A DNA stretch of 64,000 nt from Alkalitalea saponilacus. Its GTDB lineage: Bacteria > Bacteroidota > Bacteroidia > Bacteroidales > Marinilabiliaceae. The notes under the pieces were generated by a model. The model saw only the letters and a list, made by a program, of their open reading frames with translations, did no database searches and was not told where the DNA came from. The stretch covers positions 303,628-367,627 of the forward strand of contig NZ_FUYV01000002.1 of NCBI RefSeq assembly GCF_900168165.1, written 5' to 3'. The translations under genes were made by a program, and so were the position numbers. This document shows, one piece after another, positions 25,612 to 34,859 of this stretch; the stretch's first letter is position 1, and each line of letters begins with the position of its first letter.

Positions 25612-26193
25612 ATGGCTAAAAGAGATATACAGGAAGTTAACGCAGGTTCAATGGCAGACATTGCTTTCCTGCTGCTGATCTTCTTCCTTATGACCACCAC
25701 CATGGATACAGATACAGGGTTGACCAGAATGTTACCCCCACCGGTACTGGATGACCAGGAGCCCCCGCCACCAATCAGGGAGCGAAATGTATTTGAGGTG
25801 CTCATAAATGCTCAAAACCAGCTTTTGGTTGAAAGACAACCAATGGCTTTGAGCCAACTAAGAGATGCAGCAAAAGAGTTCATTGAAAACCCTTTGAACC
25901 TGGATCATTTGCCAGCTAAAGAAATGGTAGACGTACCTTTTTTTGGAACAGTTCCCGTAACAACCAATGCGGTAATCTCTCTCCAAAATGACCGGGGTAC
26001 GCAATATCAAATGTATTTGGCGGTGCAAAATGAACTTCAGGCAGCTTATACTGAACTCCGTGATGAGATTAGCAGACGTCAGTTCAACAGACCCTACAGA
26101 GATCTGACTTCTGACGAGCAGTCCGCAGTACGACAGATATACCCACAAAGAATATCTGAAGCAGAACCACGTAATTTTGGAGGAAGAAACTAG
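25612..26193 (+). CDS. exbD: ExbD/TolR biopolymer transport protein (first copy)
   Basis: A 193-residue inner-membrane protein with one TM helix (~14-31, MADIAFLLLIFFLMTTTM). This carries the conserved proton-relaying Asp followed by the periplasmic domain. The periplasmic part is longer than in E. coli ExbD (141 aa) because of an insertion around residues 100-140. The second exbD begins on the base after its stop, indicating tight coupling. Two different ExbD proteins suggest a heterodimer inside the ExbB pentamer. Confidence 0.88.
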   Translation: MAKRDIQEVNAGSMADIAFLLLIFFLMTTTMDTDTGLTRMLPPPVLDDQEPPPPIRERNVFEVLINAQNQLLVERQPMALSQLRDAAKEFIENPLNLDHLPAKEMVDVPFFGTVPVTTNAVISLQNDRGTQYQMYLAVQNELQAAYTELRDEISRRQFNRPYRDLTSDEQSAVRQIYPQRISEAEPRNFGGRN

Positions 26194-26676
26194 ATGGCAA
26201 AATTTAAAAAGAAAAAGAAAGGTGGATCAGGAGCGATTAACACAGCTTCGTTACCCGACATCGTTTTTATGTTGCTGTTCTTCTTCATGGTAAGTACTAC
26301 TATGAAAGAGGTGGAAATGAAGGTGATTACAAGATTACCCGAAGCCACTGAATTAAGTAGACTTGAGAGAAAATCTCTGGTGACTTACATTTATGTTGGA
26401 GTACCTATGCGGCAGTATCAAAGGAGTCACGGAACTGAGCCACGCATTCAGTTAAATGATCAGTTTGCAACTCCTGAGGATATACAATCATTTATTGCGC
26501 AGGAAAGAGAAGCCATGAGAGAACACGAAAGACCTCTTATGACTGTTTCCATTAAAGCTGACTATGATTGTCCAATGGGTATCATTACCGACATTAAACA
26601 AGCATTAAGAAGAGCACAAGCCTTGAGGATTAATTACTCCGCAAGACAAGGTGATGATCTGGCCTATAATTTTTAA
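26194..26676 (+). CDS. exbD: ExbD/TolR biopolymer transport protein (second copy)
   Basis: A 160-residue protein with a basic start (KKKKKGGSG), a TM helix at ~20-37 (LPDIVFMLLFFFMVSTTM, conserved Asp present) and a periplasmic domain ending in a short Arg/Ala-rich stretch. It directly abuts the first exbD gene. The operon ends at a strong terminator 36 bp later. The two copies are clearly diverged, so this is an old duplication and not a recent tandem repeat. Confidence 0.88.
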   Translation: MAKFKKKKKGGSGAINTASLPDIVFMLLFFFMVSTTMKEVEMKVITRLPEATELSRLERKSLVTYIYVGVPMRQYQRSHGTEPRIQLNDQFATPEDIQSFIAQEREAMREHERPLMTVSIKADYDCPMGIITDIKQALRRAQALRINYSARQGDDLAYNF

Positions 26677-26711
26677 AATCATAGATTTTAAATAGGCACA
26701 CTATATTAATA

Positions 26712-26756
26712 AACAAGAACGGTCAATTCGCATAGCGGATTGACCGTTCTTGTTTT
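26712..26756 (+). terminator. Rho-independent terminator of the exb operon
   Basis: A 16-bp perfect stem (AACAAGAACGGTCAAT with its complement ending at 26754), extended by three further pairs and a 5-base loop, closing in TTTT. A TTG inside the stem opens a frame running into the next gene but is not a credible start. Confidence 0.85.
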
Positions 26757-26838
26757 AAATCAAAAAATCATCTATATTAAAACTCTGAACCCTGAACAGA
26801 ATCCCCTTTTCACAATCATCTCCAATCAAATCAAAATC

Positions 26839-29805
26839 ATGAGCATAGAACAAAAATACTATAACGTTCAGAACCAGTTTGAAGACACCGCCTTCGACCA
26901 GTTAATGCAAAAACGCATCCATCGAGTTTTGCTCATATGCAGTTCTTACGATGCTTTTATGCTTGAGGAAGATGGCCGGATTGACGAACAGATTTTCAAT
27001 GAATATGTATCCCTTAGTTTAAGGCATCCGCCCCAATTCATACATGTAGCTTCAGCAGAGGAAGCTTTTGAGACACTTCAAACGACAAAGATTGATCTTG
27101 TTATTACCATGTTGAGTGTTGGTGGTATGGATCCATTTTCTCTCTCAAAAAAGATCAAAGACAGCTATTCAAACATCCCAATTGTTGTTCTTACACCCTT
27201 TTCAAGGGAGGTGTCTTTGTACCTCAGCAAAGAAGACACCAGTGCCATCGATTACGTTTTCTGCTGGTTGGGAAACACTGATCTGCTCTTAGCTATTATA
27301 AAGCTGATTGAGGATAATATGAATGCGCCTTATGACGTACCCGAAATAGGAGTGCAAACCATTCTGCTGGTAGAGGATTCCGTGCGATTTTACTCAAGTT
27401 ATCTGCCGCTGATATACAAAATCCTCTTTAAGCAATCACGCAAATTTATGACAGAAGGGCTAAACGCCCATCAAAAGATGATGAGAATGCGAGGACGCCC
27501 AAAAATCCTTCTGGCACGAACTTTTGAAGAAGCCGCCTCTATTTATAAAAAGTATAACAAAAATATGCTCGGCATCATCTCCGATGTATCTTTTAAACAC
27601 GATGGAGTGAAAGATTCAGAGGCAGGAGTTGCATTGGCAAAACTTGTAAAAAAAGAGAATCCATACATGCCGTTTCTGCTTCAGTCGTCTGATCAAAGCA
27701 TCACACAAACGGCAAAGGAGGTTAAAGTCGGGTTCATTCATAAGCACTCAAAGTTTCTTTTACAGGAGCTTAAAGATTTCCTTAACAATTATCTGGCATT
27801 TGGTGATTTTATATTTATCAACCCTGCTACCGGTGAAGAAGTTAACAGGGTCAGTGATTTGCGTGAGTTGCAGGATAAATTGTTAAGCATTCCGAACGAA
27901 TCCCTTCACTACCACTTCAAAAGGGATCATGTTTCTAAATGGCTGACTGCCCGTGCACTTTTTTCCATTGCCGATGTAGTTAAAGATCTTAAAGTTAATG
28001 ATGACTCAGATATTGATCAAATCAAAAATGACCTGTTTCATATCATTGCGCATTTCAGAATGTATAAAGGAAGAGGCATCATTGCCTCTTTCGACAGCGA
28101 TAGGTTTGATGAATACGTCAATTTTGCACGCATTGGTGAAGGTTCTTTGGGAGGTAAAGCCAGAGGGCTTGCCTTTTTGAGTACACTGATTAAAAAATAC
28201 CCGGTTTTTAAAAGTTTTGAAGATGTCCTCATTTCAATACCCAGGACTGTAGTGTTGGGAGTAGATATTTTTGAAGCCTTTATGGAAAACAACAATCTCT
28301 ACCCTATCGGGTTATCGGAAGTGCCTGATGAAGATATATTAAAAGAATTTGTGGCTGCCAAGCTGCCCGCTGGAGTAGAGAAAAGCCTGCTTAAACTTGC
28401 ACAGGTGGTGCGAAAGCCCATAGCAGTTCGTTCATCAAGCATTTTGGAGGACAGCCATCACCAACCATTTGCAGGTATATACTCAACATACATGATTGCT
28501 CACAATCAGGATTGTGAGGAAATGGCAAAACAAATTGGTGATGCCATTAAATGTGTTTATGCATCGGTTTATTTTAAGTCGAGCAAGGCATACATGGCCA
28601 GTACGCTAAATCTCATAGATGAAGAGCGCATGGGAATTGTGCTTCAGGAGATCGTTGGACAGGAGCATGAAAACAGGTTCTACCCTACTTTCTCAGGTGT
28701 TGCCAGATCAGTCAATTTCTATCCCATCCCACCGGAAAAATCCGAAGAAGGAATTGTGAATGTAGCACTTGGTTTGGGAAAACATATTGTTGACGGAGGT
28801 ACTTCTTTGCGATTTTCGCCAAAGTATCCACAAAAAGTCATCCAGCTTTCCTCTCCGGACATGACCATTCGGGAAACTCAAAAAACCTTCTATGCCCTGG
28901 ATCTGGATGCAAGCACATTCTCTCCTGTTGTTGACGATGGTATCAACATACGCAAACATGATCTGAGTGCCGCCCTTAAAGATGGCTCAATGCGCTGGAT
29001 TGGTTCTTTGCTGGACATGCAGAATTATGTGGTGCGGGATGGCACCATGGGCGAAGGATACCCTCTTGTTACATTTGCCAACATACTTAAATATGACGTG
29101 TTCCCTTTAGCTCAAATTGTAAAGGAAATTCTTGAAACAGGTCAAAAAGAGATGAACCAACCTGTTGAAATTGAGTTTGCCGTAGATTTACAAACACCTG
29201 ACGATATGCCGTCGGTTTTCTACCTGCTTCAAATCAGACCTATTGTTGACAGCAGAACCTCGCTGGGTCCCGCCATTACAGTTGAAGATTCGGAAAATAC
29301 ATTTTTATATAGTGAATCAGCGCTTGGCAATGGTACCATAAATGAAATAAGAGACATTGTATATATTAAACCTGAAGTTTTTAAGCCGGCCAACAATTCT
29401 GCCATTGCCAGTGAAATTGAGTCTATAAATGATCTGCTTCAAAAAAGCAATCGACCCTACCTCCTTGTTGGCCCAGGTCGTTGGGGATCACAGGATCCGT
29501 GGCTTGGTGTTCCTGTAAAATGGCCACAAATATGCGGGGCAAGAGCCATTGTAGAAATGGGATTGGAGAATTACCATGTTGAACCCAGCCAGGGTACGCA
29601 CTTCTTTCAAAACCTTACTTCATTGCGCGTTGCCTATATATATTTAAACACTCATTTGGGGCAAGGAAAAATGAATCTGGAATGGCTAAATGAGCAAAAA
29701 GCAGTAAAAGAGACATCACATATTCGACATGTGAGAACAAGCTCACCGCTTGTTCTCAATATTGATGGAAAAGAGGGTAAAGCAGCAATGCTTTACCCCA
29801 AATAA
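26839..29805 (+). CDS. Double receiver domain-PEP/pyruvate-binding domain fusion protein
   Basis: A 988-residue cytosolic protein from ATG 26839. Residues ~27-164 form a receiver-like domain whose phosphoacceptor position has no Asp (VITMLSVGGMD) and whose acidic pair is lost. Residues ~172-335 form a second receiver with VEDS, an Asp near 249 (IISDVSF), SSD, and a Lys near 302, so phosphorylation is plausible. After a helical linker comes the PPDK/PEP-synthase N-terminal ATP-grasp domain: GGKARG (~437), VRSSSILEDS (~529), FAGIYSTY (~543), SGVARSVNF (~618) and LLQIRPI (~796). The catalytic His swivel and the PEP-binding barrel are not recognisable. A separate C-terminal segment carries GPGRWGSQDPW (~877) and GTHFFQNL (~919). 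I infer a phosphorylation-controlled ATP-dependent phosphotransferase or sensor of unknown substrate. Confidence 0.75.
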   Translation: MSIEQKYYNVQNQFEDTAFDQLMQKRIHRVLLICSSYDAFMLEEDGRIDEQIFNEYVSLSLRHPPQFIHVASAEEAFETLQTTKIDLVITMLSVGGMDPFSLSKKIKDSYSNIPIVVLTPFSREVSLYLSKEDTSAIDYVFCWLGNTDLLLAIIKLIEDNMNAPYDVPEIGVQTILLVEDSVRFYSSYLPLIYKILFKQSRKFMTEGLNAHQKMMRMRGRPKILLARTFEEAASIYKKYNKNMLGIISDVSFKHDGVKDSEAGVALAKLVKKENPYMPFLLQSSDQSITQTAKEVKVGFIHKHSKFLLQELKDFLNNYLAFGDFIFINPATGEEVNRVSDLRELQDKLLSIPNESLHYHFKRDHVSKWLTARALFSIADVVKDLKVNDDSDIDQIKNDLFHIIAHFRMYKGRGIIASFDSDRFDEYVNFARIGEGSLGGKARGLAFLSTLIKKYPVFKSFEDVLISIPRTVVLGVDIFEAFMENNNLYPIGLSEVPDEDILKEFVAAKLPAGVEKSLLKLAQVVRKPIAVRSSSILEDSHHQPFAGIYSTYMIAHNQDCEEMAKQIGDAIKCVYASVYFKSSKAYMASTLNLIDEERMGIVLQEIVGQEHENRFYPTFSGVARSVNFYPIPPEKSEEGIVNVALGLGKHIVDGGTSLRFSPKYPQKVIQLSSPDMTIRETQKTFYALDLDASTFSPVVDDGINIRKHDLSAALKDGSMRWIGSLLDMQNYVVRDGTMGEGYPLVTFANILKYDVFPLAQIVKEILETGQKEMNQPVEIEFAVDLQTPDDMPSVFYLLQIRPIVDSRTSLGPAITVEDSENTFLYSESALGNGTINEIRDIVYIKPEVFKPANNSAIASEIESINDLLQKSNRPYLLVGPGRWGSQDPWLGVPVKWPQICGARAIVEMGLENYHVEPSQGTHFFQNLTSLRVAYIYLNTHLGQGKMNLEWLNEQKAVKETSHIRHVRTSSPLVLNIDGKEGKAAMLYPK
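29775..29798. terminator. Hairpin at the 3' end of the receiver-PEP gene
   Basis: GGGTAAAGCA and TGCTTTACCC pair perfectly around GCAA, inside the last codons of the plus-strand gene. The convergent gene ends at 29813. No T-tract follows, so it may be a weak bidirectional terminator or an mRNA-stabilising 3' hairpin. Confidence 0.4.
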
Positions 29806-29812
29806 GTTATTG

Positions 29813-30451
29813 TCAAAATCCAAAAAGTCTGTATCCCAACGTGAACATCAATGTCCGACTCTTTCGGTCCAGTTCACTGCGGGATACATCATTCAATCCC
29901 CACTCATAACGTGCATCGAGACTAAATTTCCAAACCTGAGCACCCAAACCGGCCTGAAAATTCCAGTTGACATCATTCAAACGATCTCCAGACCACACAG
30001 AAGCAAGATCTCCTGAAACTGAAGATCGTTCACTTGCCTGAAAAGAGGCCACAGGACCAACGACTCCATATACATTGGCTACTTTTAAATCAAGAACTCT
30101 TAAGTGAGCAAGTATGGGTAAATCCCAACTGTAGTACGTTACTTTCTCGTTAAAAACACCATTAGATGCGCCAATAAATTCAGTTGAGCCACTTTTCCGA
30201 GCGTAATACAACTCGGGCTGGAGAGACAAATTGCCAAACAAACCTATTCTTGAATAAGCACCAATCATAAAACCACTCCTGAAATCATCCTTGGCATCCT
30301 GAAAGGTGTAATCGCCTAATCGATCAACCTTCCCGGTATTAAAAGAGGTTGAATTATATCCTGCCTTTAATCCCAACTCAAAACGGCTTTGTGCTTCGGC
30401 CACAGTGAATAATAAAAACACTGCAGGCAAAAATATCAATATTCGTTTCAT
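29813..30451 (-). CDS. Outer-membrane beta-barrel protein (PorT-like)
   Basis: A 212-residue protein from the ATG at 30451, with a signal peptide (~1-21, ending AEAQ) and alternating aromatic beta strands. The start is FELGLKAGYNST and the terminal strand is TLMFTLGYRLFGF (C-terminal Phe). This is the general outer_membrane_beta-brl_2 / PorT-like fold. The 12 additional codons from an upstream start are rejected because the signal peptide begins at MKRILIF. Its own promoter lies at 30503-30534. Specific role unknown. Confidence 0.8.
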   Translation of the reverse strand: MKRILIFLPAVFLLFTVAEAQSRFELGLKAGYNSTSFNTGKVDRLGDYTFQDAKDDFRSGFMIGAYSRIGLFGNLSLQPELYYARKSGSTEFIGASNGVFNEKVTYYSWDLPILAHLRVLDLKVANVYGVVGPVASFQASERSSVSGDLASVWSGDRLNDVNWNFQAGLGAQVWKFSLDARYEWGLNDVSRSELDRKSRTLMFTLGYRLFGF

Positions 30452-30502
30452 TGTGAATTTTATTAAGTGAATAAATAAAAATATCAAAACATCTAACTAA
30501 AG

Positions 30503-30534
30503 CAAATGTATAAGTTTAATGCACATTTAACAAA
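30503..30534 (-). promoter_or_regulatory. Promoter of the beta-barrel gene
   Basis: On the minus strand: TTTG (30534-30531), 20-base spacer, TACATTTG (30510-30503), an exact consensus match, ~50 bp before the start codon. Confidence 0.6.
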
Positions 30535-30576
30535 TATCGTGCAAATAGGAAAAACCCTTTGGTTTTCTAAGTATAA

Positions 30577-30608
30577 TTTGCGCTAAACTTTGAATTTACT
30601 GATATTTG
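30577..30608 (+). promoter_or_regulatory. Candidate promoter of the TonB receptor-DUF4249 operon
   Basis: TTTG (30577-30580), 20-base spacer, GATATTTG (30601-30608), matching 5 of the 6 fixed bases of TAnnTTTG. It lies 82 bp before ATG 30691, back to back with the beta-barrel promoter. Confidence 0.45.
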
Positions 30609-30690
30609 ATAATAAATAACCATCATCAGATGTTTATTCATTGTGTGGATTTTTATCAACAACAGCCGGGTTAAAACAAGAACCACCTTA

Positions 30691-33030
30691 ATGCTGAAGT
30701 TTCGTTTCATAATAATTCTGTTAGCCAACATGTTGTGCATAAATGCACAACATGATGCCAGGCATCCTGTAATCAGCGGTTATGTAAAAGATGTTTTAAC
30801 AGGTGAAGTCCTTCCCGGCGCAACCATCCTTATAAAAGAGATCTCTACAGGCACTTCAACCAATGCATACGGATACTTTTCGTTATCAGTTCCTGCTGGA
30901 AATCACAACATTCAAATTGCGTTTGTGGGTTACGAATCTCTGGAAAAGGAGATCGATATAATCAGGGATATAAGAATCAATCCGGCCTTGACACCGCGTA
31001 CTGAGCAGATTGGAGAAATTGAAATACTTTCATCAACCCGTGATGACCTAAGACGAAATCCTATTATGGGAACTGAAACTCTGGATGCTTTAACCATCAA
31101 CTCAACCCCCGTTATTTTTGGTGAGTCAGATCCATTGAAAACTCTCCAGCTATTGCCTGGCATATCAGCAACAAGCGAAGGTTCAACTTCCTTATCTGTG
31201 CGGGGCGGCGATCCGGATCAAAATCTGATATTACTTGATGAAGCGACTGTTTATAACGCGGGACACCTTCTGGGATTTTTCTCCATATTTAATAATGATG
31301 CAATAAAAGAAGTAACCACTTATAAGGGGGATCTTCCTGCCTATGCAGGAGGGAGAATAGCCTCACTGGTAGATGTTCGAAGCAGAGACGGGAACATGAA
31401 CCAAATGGCCGGCATCGCCGGCATTGGTATCATTTCAAGCAGATTGATGCTGGAAGGCCCTGTCATTGAAAATAAAGCATCATTTCTTACAAGTGCGAGG
31501 AGAACATACCTTGACATGTTTCTACCCCTTGCCAACGATGAAGAGATCAAAGACAACAGCCTATACTTCTATGATCTGAACCTTAAACTCAACTATATTG
31601 CCGATGACAACAACCGCATCTTTTTGAGCACATACCTCGGAAGAGATGTTTTTTCAAATGATCTTGCGAAAATGAATTTTGGGAACAAAGCTGCCTCACT
31701 CCGATGGAGCAGAGTATTTAACCCTCGCTTGTTTGGAAACCTCTCGTTAATAACCAGTAGGTATGACTACTTCCTGGGAAGTTCGGGCGATGAATTCCAG
31801 AGGATTACATGGAAATCTAAATTAAATGATTATAGTTTAAAATACGATTTCACTTATTACGCATCTTCTGAAAGTCAGTGGAGTTTTGGAATACAATCAA
31901 CCTTTCGGAATATTAAACCAGCCATTATTACCAGTCCCAATGAGGAGGCATTTATTACCGATCTTCGGGTTCCTGACTCAAATTCATTAGAAAATGCCTT
32001 ATACATCAGTCATTCGCATCAAATCAGCGATTATATATCCCTAAGGTATGGTTTAAGATATTCATTATTTCAAAACATCGGAGGTGGGCAAACCTTTAGT
32101 TTGGATGACGAGTTTAGAGTTTTAGATACACTAATACACACAGGTGGAAAAATATTTAACTCATATTCAGGTCTGGAGCCCCGGTTAGGAATTTCGTATT
32201 TAATATCTCCAAATTTAACACTAAAAGGGAGCTACACAAACAGCCGCCAATACCTTCATCTTGCAACCAACTCCTCATCATCCACTCCTCTGGATGTATG
32301 GTTCACAAGTTCTCCCAATATTAAACCCCAAATAGGACATCAGTTCTCTACCGGATTTTTTTATTCAAATTTGTCGGGGATATGGAATCATTCGTTGGAG
32401 GTTTATATAAAACACAACAAAAATGCTATTGACTTTAAGGATCATCCTGATTTGCTTGTTAACGAAGCCCTTGAAGCCGAAGTGCGACCGGGGAAAGCAC
32501 GCTCTCGTGGAATTGAGTGGATGAGTCGGTATTCAGGAACTCAAGTTTCAGGATGGTTATCATATACATTTTCCAGGGCGGAGAGGTATAGCCAGTGGAT
32601 AAATAGTGGAAATTGGTATTTATCACCATATGACCGCACTCATGATTTTTCAATTGTTTTGATGTATAACCTAAATGAAAGACTTAACATATCAGGAAAC
32701 TGGGTTTACTTTACTGGTGCTCCTGTAACCATGCCAGTTGGGCGATATAGTTTTCAGAGCGGGGTGGTGCCCATTTACTCTGACAGAAATGCTGAACGGA
32801 TGCCTGATTATCATCGGATGGATATATCGGTTACTTTACGAAACAGAAAGCAACCAGACAGACCATGGCAAAGTGAATGGAACTTTTCAGTATATAACCT
32901 TTACGGCAGAAAAAATGCCTGGCTCATTAACTTTACAGGCGATGAATATGTGAAACCAGGTTATAGATATGCTGAAATGACCTATCTGTTCTCAATAATC
33001 CCATCCATTGCCTATACCATTAAATTCTAG
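30691..33030 (+). CDS. TonB-dependent receptor with carboxypeptidase-like N-terminal domain
   Basis: A 779-residue outer-membrane receptor. ATG 30691 begins a clean signal peptide (MLKFRFIIILLANMLCINAQ). Residues ~28-115 form a CarboxypepD_reg-like domain (ISGYVKDVLTGEVLPGATI, GYFSLSVPAG, IQIAFVGYE). A plug domain follows (TLQLLPGI, SLSVRGGDPDQNLILLDEATVYN), then a 22-strand-type barrel to the C-terminus. It would import a ligand using ExbB/ExbD energy. The next gene, 4 bp away, is a DUF4249 lipoprotein, a pairing common in Bacteroidota and distinct from SusC/SusD. Ligand not readable. Confidence 0.92.
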   Translation: MLKFRFIIILLANMLCINAQHDARHPVISGYVKDVLTGEVLPGATILIKEISTGTSTNAYGYFSLSVPAGNHNIQIAFVGYESLEKEIDIIRDIRINPALTPRTEQIGEIEILSSTRDDLRRNPIMGTETLDALTINSTPVIFGESDPLKTLQLLPGISATSEGSTSLSVRGGDPDQNLILLDEATVYNAGHLLGFFSIFNNDAIKEVTTYKGDLPAYAGGRIASLVDVRSRDGNMNQMAGIAGIGIISSRLMLEGPVIENKASFLTSARRTYLDMFLPLANDEEIKDNSLYFYDLNLKLNYIADDNNRIFLSTYLGRDVFSNDLAKMNFGNKAASLRWSRVFNPRLFGNLSLITSRYDYFLGSSGDEFQRITWKSKLNDYSLKYDFTYYASSESQWSFGIQSTFRNIKPAIITSPNEEAFITDLRVPDSNSLENALYISHSHQISDYISLRYGLRYSLFQNIGGGQTFSLDDEFRVLDTLIHTGGKIFNSYSGLEPRLGISYLISPNLTLKGSYTNSRQYLHLATNSSSSTPLDVWFTSSPNIKPQIGHQFSTGFFYSNLSGIWNHSLEVYIKHNKNAIDFKDHPDLLVNEALEAEVRPGKARSRGIEWMSRYSGTQVSGWLSYTFSRAERYSQWINSGNWYLSPYDRTHDFSIVLMYNLNERLNISGNWVYFTGAPVTMPVGRYSFQSGVVPIYSDRNAERMPDYHRMDISVTLRNRKQPDRPWQSEWNFSVYNLYGRKNAWLINFTGDEYVKPGYRYAEMTYLFSIIPSIAYTIKF

Positions 33031-33034
33031 TAAC

Positions 33035-33895
33035 ATGCAACATATCAACATCATTTTTATCACACTGTTCATATCATTCCTGTGGGGTTGTACCGAAGTT
33101 ATAGATCTGGAACTCAAAACTGCTCCTGAACGTTTGGTGGTTGATGCAATCATTACAAATGAGGACGAGTTACAGATTGTATTCCTATCAAAATCAATGG
33201 CCTATTTCAACGAAAATGAGCCTGAGCCCGTAACTGGGGCCCAAGTTTCAATTGGCTATAAGGATTTAATGATTGAATTAAGGGAATCCATTGAGCATCC
33301 TGGATATTACTTTACTGAACCATATAACCTGAATCTGCAGCCGGGAACAACATATACGCTTCATATTACTACTAATGCAGAAAAAGGAGACCATCCTGAG
33401 TATTACACTGCTTCCAGCACCATGCCCAATAATATTAGTTTAGACTCCATACAGATGCAACTTCATGAAATTCTTGATGTTTGGCAAGTCCTAGCATGGT
33501 TTCAAGATTCTCCAAACCTTAGCAATTACTATATGTTTAGACTGAAAAAAAACGACTATTTATTTACCTCAAGGCCCAAAGACTGGACAGTTACAAATAA
33601 CACATTCTTTCGTGGAAAATATGTTAATGGATTGTGGGTGCAATCAATCAGCGCCGATCCTGCAAGAAACATAATGAACGAAGGAGATAAGATAATCTTG
33701 GCTATGAACTCCATTACAGAAGAATTCTATAACTTTATAGTAGCACTACAGAGGGAAAATACTATAAGTAGCCCTTTATTTGGAGGGCCTCCTGCCAATA
33801 CTCCTGGAAATATTAGCAATGGAGCTTTTGGTATTTTCACTACCATGATGGTGGATACATTAAGCCTTTATTACGACCCTCTTCTGCATGATTAA
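33035..33895 (+). CDS. DUF4249 lipoprotein
   Basis: A 286-residue predicted surface lipoprotein. The signal ends at a lipobox with Cys19 (SFLWGC), so I start at ATG 33035, 4 bp after the TonB receptor. It has the DUF4249 N-terminal pattern [24 protein letters not shown] followed by beta-sandwich sequence. Such proteins always sit beside a TonB receptor with a CarboxypepD_reg-like domain and probably cover or deliver substrate to it; this is inferred from context. It overlaps convergent folE by 4 bp. Confidence 0.85.
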   Translation: MQHINIIFITLFISFLWGCTEVIDLELKTAPERLVVDAIITNEDELQIVFLSKSMAYFNENEPEPVTGAQVSIGYKDLMIELRESIEHPGYYFTEPYNLNLQPGTTYTLHITTNAEKGDHPEYYTASSTMPNNISLDSIQMQLHEILDVWQVLAWFQDSPNLSNYYMFRLKKNDYLFTSRPKDWTVTNNTFFRGKYVNGLWVQSISADPARNIMNEGDKIILAMNSITEEFYNFIVALQRENTISSPLFGGPPANTPGNISNGAFGIFTTMMVDTLSLYYDPLLHD

Positions 33896-34515
33896 TGCAA
33901 TTTTGAACCAATTATATTGAAAAATTCTCCCCTGGTTGCCATATTTTTCAAAAATGCTCCGGTAAAATCACTGGTGGTAGTTACTGAGTGTTGTTTTTGT
34001 ACACCACGCATCTGCATACACATGTGCTGCGCTTCAATCACCACTGCAACTCCAAGGGGGTTAAGCGTGCTATCAATGCACTCCTTTATTTGAGTGGTAA
34101 GCCGTTCCTGCACCTGCAACCTGCGGGCAAAGGCTTCTACTACCCGGGCCACTTTACTCAAACCGGTGATATGATGACGCGGGATGTATGCAACATGAGC
34201 TTTTCCAAAAAAAGGAAGAAGGTGATGCTCACATAAAGAGTAAAGCTCTATATCCTTTACAACCACCATCTGTTGATAATCTTCACGAAACATTGCCGAG
34301 CGAATAATATCTTCCGGCGACATATTATAACCCTGAGTTAAAAACTGCATGGCCTTTGCTACCCGTAGTGGAGTTTTCTCCAACCCTTCACGAGAAGTAT
34401 CTTCTCCCAATAGTTCTAACGACTCCTTATATACTTCAGATAATCGTTGCGTGGTCTCATCGTCATACGACTCCTTCTTGATATATCCATTATCTCCATT
34501 CAAAGTAAATTCCAT
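33892..34515 (-). CDS. folE: GTP cyclohydrolase I
   Basis: Converts GTP to 7,8-dihydroneopterin triphosphate, the entry to folate and related pterins. The 207-residue product has the zinc site CEHHLLPF (Cys/His ~93-96) and the third ligand Cys in [12 protein letters not shown] (~165). The substrate-binding segment GKAHVAYIP and [20 protein letters not shown] are also intact. The N-terminus is the usual variable arm. It has its own promoter 100 bp upstream and converges on the DUF4249 gene with a 4-bp overlap. Confidence 0.96.
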   Translation of the reverse strand: MEFTLNGDNGYIKKESYDDETTQRLSEVYKESLELLGEDTSREGLEKTPLRVAKAMQFLTQGYNMSPEDIIRSAMFREDYQQMVVVKDIELYSLCEHHLLPFFGKAHVAYIPRHHITGLSKVARVVEAFARRLQVQERLTTQIKECIDSTLNPLGVAVVIEAQHMCMQMRGVQKQHSVTTTSDFTGAFLKNMATRGEFFNIIGSKLH

Positions 34516-34620
34516 GACATTCCTTTTTAAAATGTTTACATCCCTACTGTCAAAATATCCTAAGTGGCAGTGCTTTAAGATGTGCCTTCTGAAAAACCAT
34601 CACTAAGTGATATCAAGGTG

Positions 34621-34650
34621 CAAAAATATTCAATTAATTTGTTTTACAAA
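34621..34650 (-). promoter_or_regulatory. Promoter of folE
   Basis: On the minus strand: TTTG (34650-34647), 18-base spacer, TATTTTTG (34628-34621), exact consensus. The 5' UTR is ~100 nt. Confidence 0.6.
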
Positions 34651-34804
34651 CCAGCATATATCTTTAAACAAACATTAAAGCGTTTTGATCACAACAAAAT
34701 GCTATATTTTTATTCATGCAGGCCAGAAAAAACACACAACAGATATTACACTAACAATCTTCACATTAAAAAGACAAATAATTAATTTAGCAACCAATTA
34801 AAAT

Positions 34805-34833
34805 TAAAAAATCCGCAATATTGCGGATTTTTT
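34805..34833. terminator. Terminator after the nitroreductase gene
   Basis: A perfect palindrome AAAAAATCCGCAAT/ATTGCGGATTTTTT: GC-rich stem with a T-tract on both strands, placed just past the nitroreductase stop on the minus strand. It can act bidirectionally. Confidence 0.8.
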
Positions 34834-34859
34834 ATCTGAAAATATTGCAATGTTCTTAA

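Larger units (their letters stand above)
34516..34859. other. Intergenic region folE / nitroreductase
   Basis: Contains the folE promoter (34621-34650, minus) and a terminator (34805-34833). No credible gene; a 67-codon plus-strand frame at 34582-34785 is Lys/Asn/Phe-biased AT-rich sequence and crosses the promoter. Confidence 0.55.

Noticed and set aside
26740..26838. TTG start adding 33 residues to the receiver-PEP protein
   Set aside because: It lies inside the stem of the exb operon terminator; ATG 26839 is the first credible start.
34582..34785. 67-codon plus-strand frame between folE and nitroreductase genes
   Set aside because: Crosses the folE promoter and has AT-driven Lys/Asn/Tyr composition without domain signs.
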